From assembly GCA_002007315.1 (NCBI GenBank), contig LNZQ01000093.1, forward strand, positions 1-11,671: DNA of 11,671 nt, in the 5' to 3' direction. Position numbers and translations under genes: made by a program. Positions 6,612 to 11,671 of the stretch are shown here, piece by piece. This DNA comes from Epulopiscium sp. Nele67-Bin004. GTDB taxonomy: Bacteria > Bacillota_A > Clostridia > Lachnospirales > Cellulosilyticaceae. How positions within the stretch are numbered: position 1 is the stretch's first letter; each line of letters opens with the position of its first letter. The notes beneath the pieces are model-generated. The model had not been told where the DNA came from and did not search any database. It was given only the letters and a program-made list of their open reading frames with translations.

Positions 6612-7019
6612 ATGGCTAGAAACACAGCAAGGTCTTATCAATATGAGTTTGATGACTATTATATAGAACAACCGAAACAACAACCTACCGCAAGACCCAA
6701 AGCGGTGCCAAAAAAGAAAAGTGTGATGCCAGCAGTGGTTAGTGGTGTGTGTTGTTTAACAATTTTTAGTAGTGCATTTGTATATATACATTTAACAAGC
6801 CAATTAACTGTAAAACAAAGTGAACTTGCTAATTTGAATATTGAGCTTCAAAACATAAGAAGTGATATAAATACAATAAGGTCTAATATAGCAATAAGTA
6901 TAGATTTAGGTACAATTGAAAAAAGAGCTAATGAGGAGCTTGGAATGAATAAGCCATCACCTCATCAACTAGTATATATAGACATAAAAGAAGAAAGCTA
7001 TACAGTATATGGAAAATAG
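6612..7019 (+). CDS. ftsL: Cell division protein FtsL
   Basis: FtsL is a bitopic membrane protein that, with DivIC/FtsB and DivIB/FtsQ, activates septal peptidoglycan synthesis. The layout fits: a polar, partly basic cytoplasmic N-terminus (1-38), one membrane segment (about 39-61, AVVSGVCCLTIFSSAFVYI), then a leucine- and isoleucine-spaced coiled coil outside the membrane (about 62-96). The end, IEKRANEELGMNKP (102-115) followed by HQLVYI (118-123), is the usual FtsL/DivIC close. The 135 residues are normal. AGGGGG (6600-6605) lies 6 nt before the ATG. The gene overlaps the next PBP gene by 11 nt. Identity rests on layout and position more than on strict motifs, as is normal for this family. 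Confidence 0.88.
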   Translation: MARNTARSYQYEFDDYYIEQPKQQPTARPKAVPKKKSVMPAVVSGVCCLTIFSSAFVYIHLTSQLTVKQSELANLNIELQNIRSDINTIRSNIAISIDLGTIEKRANEELGMNKPSPHQLVYIDIKEESYTVYGK

Positions 7020-9495
7020 AAAATTACAACCTACAGCTAGGGATTCCGCACCTAGAAAGAAAAAAATGCAAGTAAAAAAAACACAAGAACGACAATCAGC
7101 ACGAATAAAAGCAAAACAGAGACCGCAATCAATAAAAAAATCTTCAGCACAAAACAAAACGCCAAATGCATCAAGAGCAAAAACGGTATCACCAAAAAGT
7201 GTGCGTAATAAAAAAGTTACGCAAAAACAACCATTGAAAAAATCAGGCAAGAGAACACCAACTAAAAAGAAACAATCCTCACCTATTGGGATAAAAATTA
7301 TGGAGCTGTTAGCTTTTTTGTGCATACCATTTATAGCAATCCGAAAACCATCAAGAGCAAGACCTGAAACAGCTAAAAAACGTAAAAATAGGTTAATAAA
7401 AAGGTTAGAAGTTACAGGTTTTTTGTGCACAGGCATGATATTGTTTCTAATAGGAAAAATGTTTTATATTATAACGTCTGACGGGGAAGCGTATGCACTT
7501 CAAGTTTTATCAAATTTAGGTGCACAAGAAGTTACAATTGATCCGCTTAGAGGTGATATAGTTGATAGAAACAACAAAATGTTAGTTAGTAGTCAAATTA
7601 CTTACCATATAATTTTAGACCCAGATGCACTATTAAACAATGTAACGCAAGAAGCAAGAGAAAACACAATTAGAGAACTTGCTACATATGCAAATATGAC
7701 GTATTCGGAAGTTGAAACTATTATAAATGACAATGCATCTCGTAAGTATAGAATTTTTATGCGAGATATAACATCTATGGATAAAGAGGAGCTTTCAGGA
7801 CTTGCGGGTATTTGGTTTGAACCGTCATTTTTGCGAACGTATCCAAAAGGAAACTTTGCATCACAGTTAATAGGATTTTATAATAATACAACAGGACAAT
7901 ATGGAATTGAGCAGTTTTATAATGATTATTTGATTGGTGAAGAAGGCAGGGTATACACATCTTTACAAAATCACAACATCATAATGACCGAAACTCTTGC
8001 CCCAGTAAATGGGGACACTATCGTTTTAACAATTGACGAAGTTATCCAACAACATGTTGAAATAGTCATGAATAAGTATATGGAAGTGGCACAGCCAGAA
8101 AATGCAGCGGCGGTTGTTATGAACCCAAATACAGGTGAGATATACGCAATGTATTCATACCCGACATTTAATCCACAAACATATACAAATCTTAGCGAGG
8201 AAATGGGCGATGTGTGGAATGAAATGACAGGTGCAGAGCAGACGGCACAATTAAATGAGGCGTGGAAAAACTTCAATATCCAAACACCATATGAACCAGG
8301 TTCAACATTTAAGCCGCTTATGGTTGCGAGTGCAATAGACAACGGCTATCTGGACATAAATTCGTTTATGATAAACTGTGCAGGATATGCAGTTGTAAAT
8401 GGACAATCTATAAGTTGTTGGAAAACTACAGGACATGGGCTGCAAAACACAGAGCAAATTCTTGCAAACTCTTGCAACCCTGGTGTTATAGCAATTTCTC
8501 AGCTTGTTCCAGACGAAGAATATAGAGGGTATATGCTTGAATATGGGCTAGCTACAAAAACGGGTATAGACCTTGCAGGTGAAGTTGATGGACAAATCCA
8601 TACGATAGACTCGTTTGGAGCGATTGAAAAAGCGACGTCTTCTATGGGACAAACTTTTATGCTTACAACAACTCAGTTATTATCTGGATTTTCTACAATA
8701 ATAAACGGGGGATATTTGATGGAACCGTATGTAGTTTCTCAAGTTGTTGACCAAAATAATAGCATTGTATACGAAAAAATTCCAAATATACGCCGTCAAG
8801 TTATTTCAAGTGAAACGTCAGCTGTACTAGCCAGTTACTTAGAAAGCGTAATTACACTAGGTACGGGGGGAGCGGCGACTGTTCCAGGATATAGAGTTGC
8901 AGGAAAGACGGGTACAGCCGAAAAAGGTTATCCAAGGGAAGTTGGGGTTGAGATAAATTCTTTTATTGGGTATGCACCAGTTGAAAACCCGCAAGTTATA
9001 ACGCTTGTGCTACTTGATGAACCGATACCAGACACGATAAGTCCAACGATTATATTTAGCGAAATAATGTCTGAAGTGTTGCCATATATGGGTATACAAA
9101 GAGATGATAACTCGGCGACAACACAAGAAAATTTAGTTGAAATACCGAATTTGGTAGGCGTAGATATATATAACGCCATTGAAATGATTGATGTACGTTC
9201 GTTAGAATACACTATTAAAGGTGGTGGAAACGTTGTAAGTGAACAATATCCACCAGCAGGCACAGAGCTTTCTATATCAGGCAACGTAACTATTTATTTA
9301 TCAACAGATGATGCAAAAGATTTAGTGTTAGTTCCAGATATAGTTGATATGACAGTTGAAGAAGCAACCGATATGTTAAATGGCACTTTAACTATTCAAT
9401 CAAGCGATTTAGAAGGCACAATTGCACTACAAGTTCCTCCAGCAGGCACGTATATAGACAAAAATACAAAAATAATTGTACAAACTGTACCATAA
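7009..9495 (+). CDS. pbpB: Class B penicillin-binding protein with two PASTA domains and a long basic N-terminus (PBP2B/FtsI type)
   Basis: A transpeptidase that cross-links peptidoglycan at the division site, acting outside the membrane. Residues 1-90 are polar with 31 Lys/Arg and only 3 acidic residues. A hydrophobic patch (about 93-111), another basic stretch, and the membrane anchor (about 134-155) follow. The dimerisation domain begins at DPLRGDIVDRNNK (178-190). The transpeptidase domain has the active serine in GSTFK (Ser432), SCN (488-490) and KTGT (633-636), so all three catalytic motifs are intact. Two PASTA domains follow (about 708-767 and 771-828). At 828 residues it is over 100 longer than Bacillus PBP2B (about 716), mostly from the N-terminus. 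The ATG at 7009 overlaps the end of ftsL by 11 nt and has only a weak GAAGAAAG site, so coupled translation is likely. Position between ftsL and a one-PASTA PBP, and two PASTA domains, match Bacillus pbpB. Confidence 0.9.
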   Translation: MENRKLQPTARDSAPRKKKMQVKKTQERQSARIKAKQRPQSIKKSSAQNKTPNASRAKTVSPKSVRNKKVTQKQPLKKSGKRTPTKKKQSSPIGIKIMELLAFLCIPFIAIRKPSRARPETAKKRKNRLIKRLEVTGFLCTGMILFLIGKMFYIITSDGEAYALQVLSNLGAQEVTIDPLRGDIVDRNNKMLVSSQITYHIILDPDALLNNVTQEARENTIRELATYANMTYSEVETIINDNASRKYRIFMRDITSMDKEELSGLAGIWFEPSFLRTYPKGNFASQLIGFYNNTTGQYGIEQFYNDYLIGEEGRVYTSLQNHNIIMTETLAPVNGDTIVLTIDEVIQQHVEIVMNKYMEVAQPENAAAVVMNPNTGEIYAMYSYPTFNPQTYTNLSEEMGDVWNEMTGAEQTAQLNEAWKNFNIQTPYEPGSTFKPLMVASAIDNGYLDINSFMINCAGYAVVNGQSISCWKTTGHGLQNTEQILANSCNPGVIAISQLVPDEEYRGYMLEYGLATKTGIDLAGEVDGQIHTIDSFGAIEKATSSMGQTFMLTTTQLLSGFSTIINGGYLMEPYVVSQVVDQNNSIVYEKIPNIRRQVISSETSAVLASYLESVITLGTGGAATVPGYRVAGKTGTAEKGYPREVGVEINSFIGYAPVENPQVITLVLLDEPIPDTISPTIIFSEIMSEVLPYMGIQRDDNSATTQENLVEIPNLVGVDIYNAIEMIDVRSLEYTIKGGGNVVSEQYPPAGTELSISGNVTIYLSTDDAKDLVLVPDIVDMTVEEATDMLNGTLTIQSSDLEGTIALQVPPAGTYIDKNTKIIVQTVP

Positions 9496-9506
9496 ACGTC
9501 ATATTG

Positions 9507-9562
9507 ATTCCTCTTTAGAAATAAACTATATGTAAAGTATAGTTCTAAGGAGGAATTTTTTT
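9507..9562 (+). promoter_or_regulatory. Nineteen-bp hairpin hiding the spoVD ribosome site, followed by a T run
   Basis: The 5' arm 9507-9520 (ATTCCTCTTTAGAA) pairs with 9543-9556 (13 Watson-Crick pairs and one G-U). After a 5-nt bulge (9521-9525), CTATA (9526-9530) pairs with TATAG (9538-9542) around a 7-nt loop. The 3' arm contains the full ribosome site AAGGAGG (9547-9553). Seven T residues (9556-9562) run directly into the ATG at 9563. The structure could therefore block spoVD translation, act as an intrinsic terminator for the preceding gene, or both. It starts 11 nt after the stop of pbpB. Confidence 0.75.
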
Positions 9563-11500
9563 ATGACACCAGTCAGATTTAAAAGAAGAATCTTGATAGT
9601 TATGGGTATTTTTATGTTTGCATTGTTGGCAATGACAGTGAGGCTTGGATATGTGCAAATAGTAGAAGGTACAAAACTGCAAGATAGAGCTTTTGAACAA
9701 CATACTCGTGACAGAAATATTACGCCAACAAGGGGTAGTATACTTGATGTAAATGGCGAAGTTATAGCGTCAAGTGCGTCTGTTTTTACGATAGGTGTTG
9801 TTAAAGCACAAGTGGAAGACCCAGTGCAAGTATCAACAGTATTATCAGAGCAGTTGGAAATGGATTATGATACTGTTTATCAACACGTTACAAAACAAGT
9901 TGCATTTGAGAGAATTGCAACAAAAGTGGACAAGGAAGTTGCCGATGTAATAAGACAATTAAACTTGCCTGGAGTTAAAGTTGATGAAGACTCTGAAAGA
10001 TATTATCCATATGAAGATTTGGCGTCGCACGTTCTTGGTTTTGTTGGTGCGGACAACCAAGGTATTATTGGACTTGAAGTTAAATATGACGAATACTTGA
10101 AGGGTGAATCGGGCACAATTTTGATGGAAACAAATGGACGTGGAGAAAGACGTGAAGATGAAGCAGAAGTTAGAGTTGACCCTGTAAATGGTAACAACTT
10201 AGTAACAACGATAGATATAACATTACAAGAATATGCACAACAAGCAATTGATAAAGTTGTTGAAGAAAAGCAAGCAGCAGGTGGAACGATAGTTCTTATG
10301 AACCCACAAAATGGTGAAATATATGCGATGGCAAACAGTCCATCATTTGACCTGAATGAGCCGTTTACTATAAACGACCCAGAAGTTGCAGAAATTTGGC
10401 ATACTTTAAGTGCAGCTGAGCAACAAAATGAGCTTAACCAAATGTGGAGAAACTTTGCAATCAACGATACATATGAGCCAGGTTCAACATTTAAAGTATT
10501 TACATCGGCTGCAGGACTTGAAGAAAATATCGTTACTCCAACATCTCCATTTAGTTGTACAGGTTCTCACACAGTTGAGGGTGTAACTATTAAATGTTGG
10601 AGAAGTGCAAATCCACATGGTCAACAAACATTTACACAAGGGGTTCAAAACTCTTGTAACCCAGTATTTATGTTGATAGGTGAACAACTAGGAGCAGTGA
10701 AATTTTATCAATACATGGCTAACTTTGGATTTATGAGCAAAACGGGAATAGACTTACCAGGTGAGGCGTCAGGGATTATGCATAAAGTAGACAACATTGG
10801 ACCAGTTGAACTTGCAACTATATCATTTGGACAATCGTTCCAAATTACGCCAATACAATTACTTACAGCAGGTTCGGCAGTTATCAATGGTGGATACCAA
10901 ATTACACCACACTTTGGAAAATACATTGTTGATGATGAAGGAAACATTTTAGAAACATTTGAATATGAGCAAGGAACGCAAATTATATCAGAAGAAGTTA
11001 GTAAAGAAATGCAAGCTATATTAGAAAGCGTTGTATCTGAAGGAACAGGTAACAAAAGTTATATACCAGGGTATAGAATTGGTGGAAAAACAGCAACATC
11101 ACAAAAATTACCTCGTGGTTCTGGAAAATATATAGCATCATTTATGGCTTTTGCACCAGCAGATGACCCACAAATCATAGGAATTGTGTTGGTTGATGAG
11201 CCACAAGGAACGTATTATGGTGGACAAATTGCAGGGCCTGTTATGAAAAGCGTGCTTGCAAATGCATTGCCATATTTAGGAATTGAACCAGAGTATACAG
11301 AAGCAGAGCTTGAAATGCTTGAAACTCAAACATTTATTGTGCCAAACTTGTCTGGGCTTACAGTTCAAGAGGTAAAACAAATTTTGTATCAAGAAGGCGT
11401 TTTAATTGAAGTTGAAGGGGAAGGCGATGTAGTGTTAGATCAATTTCCACAACCTGACCAAGAAATAAATAAAACTAGTAAGATAATTTTATACACATAA
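9563..11500 (+). CDS. spoVD: Sporulation-type class B penicillin-binding protein SpoVD, one PASTA domain
   Basis: SpoVD is the transpeptidase needed for spore cortex peptidoglycan, anchored in the forespore outer membrane. A membrane anchor is at about 10-33, the dimerisation domain starts at TPTRGSILDVNGE (54-66), and the transpeptidase domain has GSTFK (Ser308) and SCN (364-366). The third motif reads KTAT (509-512) instead of KTGT. A single PASTA domain ends the protein (about 590-645). The length of 645 residues is that of Bacillus SpoVD. Cys332 and Cys345 flank the active-site region much like the redox-controlled Cys pair (Cys332/Cys351) of Bacillus SpoVD. AGGAGG (9548-9553) lies 9 nt before the ATG but is buried in a hairpin. 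It shows long stretches of similarity to the preceding PBP, as expected for tandem paralogues. A vegetative role cannot be excluded. Confidence 0.9.
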   Translation: MTPVRFKRRILIVMGIFMFALLAMTVRLGYVQIVEGTKLQDRAFEQHTRDRNITPTRGSILDVNGEVIASSASVFTIGVVKAQVEDPVQVSTVLSEQLEMDYDTVYQHVTKQVAFERIATKVDKEVADVIRQLNLPGVKVDEDSERYYPYEDLASHVLGFVGADNQGIIGLEVKYDEYLKGESGTILMETNGRGERREDEAEVRVDPVNGNNLVTTIDITLQEYAQQAIDKVVEEKQAAGGTIVLMNPQNGEIYAMANSPSFDLNEPFTINDPEVAEIWHTLSAAEQQNELNQMWRNFAINDTYEPGSTFKVFTSAAGLEENIVTPTSPFSCTGSHTVEGVTIKCWRSANPHGQQTFTQGVQNSCNPVFMLIGEQLGAVKFYQYMANFGFMSKTGIDLPGEASGIMHKVDNIGPVELATISFGQSFQITPIQLLTAGSAVINGGYQITPHFGKYIVDDEGNILETFEYEQGTQIISEEVSKEMQAILESVVSEGTGNKSYIPGYRIGGKTATSQKLPRGSGKYIASFMAFAPADDPQIIGIVLVDEPQGTYYGGQIAGPVMKSVLANALPYLGIEPEYTEAELEMLETQTFIVPNLSGLTVQEVKQILYQEGVLIEVEGEGDVVLDQFPQPDQEINKTSKIILYT

Positions 11501-11516
11501 AGAACATATTCTTTTT
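11499..11516 (+). terminator. Possible weak terminator after spoVD
   Basis: AAAGAA (11499-11504) pairs with TTCTTT (11509-11514) around a CATA loop, with two more T residues and TAA following. Only one G-C pair holds the stem, so it would be leaky at best. Confidence 0.25.
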
Positions 11517-11530
11517 ATAAGACTAATATT

Positions 11531-11540
11531 GTGGTATAAT
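11531..11540 (+). promoter_or_regulatory. Extended -10 promoter of murE
   Basis: TGGTATAAT (11532-11540) is a perfect extended -10. No good -35 is visible at 16-18 bp, which extended -10 promoters tolerate. Transcription would start near 11547, so murE can be expressed independently of spoVD, as expected for an essential precursor gene downstream of a sporulation gene. Confidence 0.6.
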
Positions 11541-11570
11541 ATGGAGGTCATAATTTTAAGGAGGTTTCTG

Positions 11571-11671
11571 ATGGAAGTTAAAAGGCTATTTGAAGGTATA
11601 ACTTACGCACTGATTAGGGGGCAACAAGAACAAAAAGTAGGCGAAATAATCTATGACTCTAGAATAAAAAC
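11571..11671 (+). CDS. murE: UDP-N-acetylmuramoyl-tripeptide synthetase MurE, N-terminus only
   Basis: MurE adds the third amino acid (diaminopimelate or lysine) to UDP-MurNAc-L-Ala-D-Glu in the cytoplasm. Only 33 codons are present. MEVKRLFEGITYALI, followed by VGEIIYDSR, matches the N-terminal Mur ligase domain, where IxxIxYDSR is the recurring motif. AAGGAGG (11558-11564) lies 6 nt before the ATG at 11571. An in-frame ATG at 11541 directly follows the -10 box and is too early. Position after spoVD is that of murE in spore-formers. The gene runs off the right edge, so the amino acid added cannot be judged. Confidence 0.88.
   Translation, partial: MEVKRLFEGITYALIRGQQEQKVGEIIYDSRIK

Noticed and set aside
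8928..9284. Open frames on the minus strand inside the PBP genes (also 7971-8342, 10003-10464, 10708-11055)
   Set aside because: They lie antisense to clear coding sequence, lack ribosome sites and give Ser/Ile/Cys-rich text with no motif; they are shadows of the plus-strand genes.
9490..9510. Sigma-E type promoter for spoVD around CATATT
   Set aside because: CATATT at 9500-9505 resembles part of a sigma-E -10, but no fitting ATA-type -35 lies about 14 bp upstream.

Overview
The window is AT-rich, Gram-positive-type chromosomal DNA from an endospore-forming member of the Firmicutes, most likely class Clostridia. The evidence is strong purine-rich Shine-Dalgarno sites, AT-rich codon use, the gene order ftsL - PBP with two PASTA domains - PBP with one PASTA domain (SpoVD type) - murE, and a small Spo0E-like gene. 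No species can be named from the sequence alone.

Left part (1-4500), mixed housekeeping and accessory genes. A 5'-complete but truncated mazG (NTP pyrophosphohydrolase) runs leftward off the window. Divergent from it is a 241-residue protein (723-1448) whose first half looks like a phage tail tube protein of the XkdM type, but it stands alone with no other phage gene. It ends at a strong bidirectional terminator. A 66-bp tandem repeat follows, whose unit resembles the 3' end of the next gene. That gene, on the minus strand, encodes a secreted lipoprotein with a Pro/Gly-rich linker and two Lcl_C (DUF1566) domains. Upstream of it on the same strand are ychF (universal P-loop ATPase) and a 60-residue single-span membrane protein of unknown function.

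Right part (4503-11671), an envelope and division operon on the plus strand. A near-consensus promoter (TTTACA-17-TATAAT) starts lgt (lipoprotein diacylglyceryl transferase). Next come a 51-residue Spo0E-like gene that overlaps the end of lgt, rsmH (16S rRNA methyltransferase), ftsL, a class B penicillin-binding protein with an unusual very basic N-terminal extension and two PASTA domains (pbpB/PBP2B position), spoVD, and the first 33 codons of murE, which has its own extended -10 promoter. mraZ, the usual first gene of this cluster, is not directly upstream of rsmH; lgt and the Spo0E-like gene are there instead.

How the genes fit together: Lgt matures lipoproteins, and the Lcl_C lipoprotein nearby is a plausible substrate. 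RsmH tunes the ribosome. FtsL and the first PBP belong to the septal synthesis machinery. SpoVD makes spore cortex peptidoglycan, and MurE supplies the cytoplasmic precursor. The most striking regulatory signal is a 19-bp hairpin immediately before spoVD. Its 3' arm contains the whole Shine-Dalgarno site and is followed by seven T residues, so it could act as an SD-hiding element, a terminator, or both.
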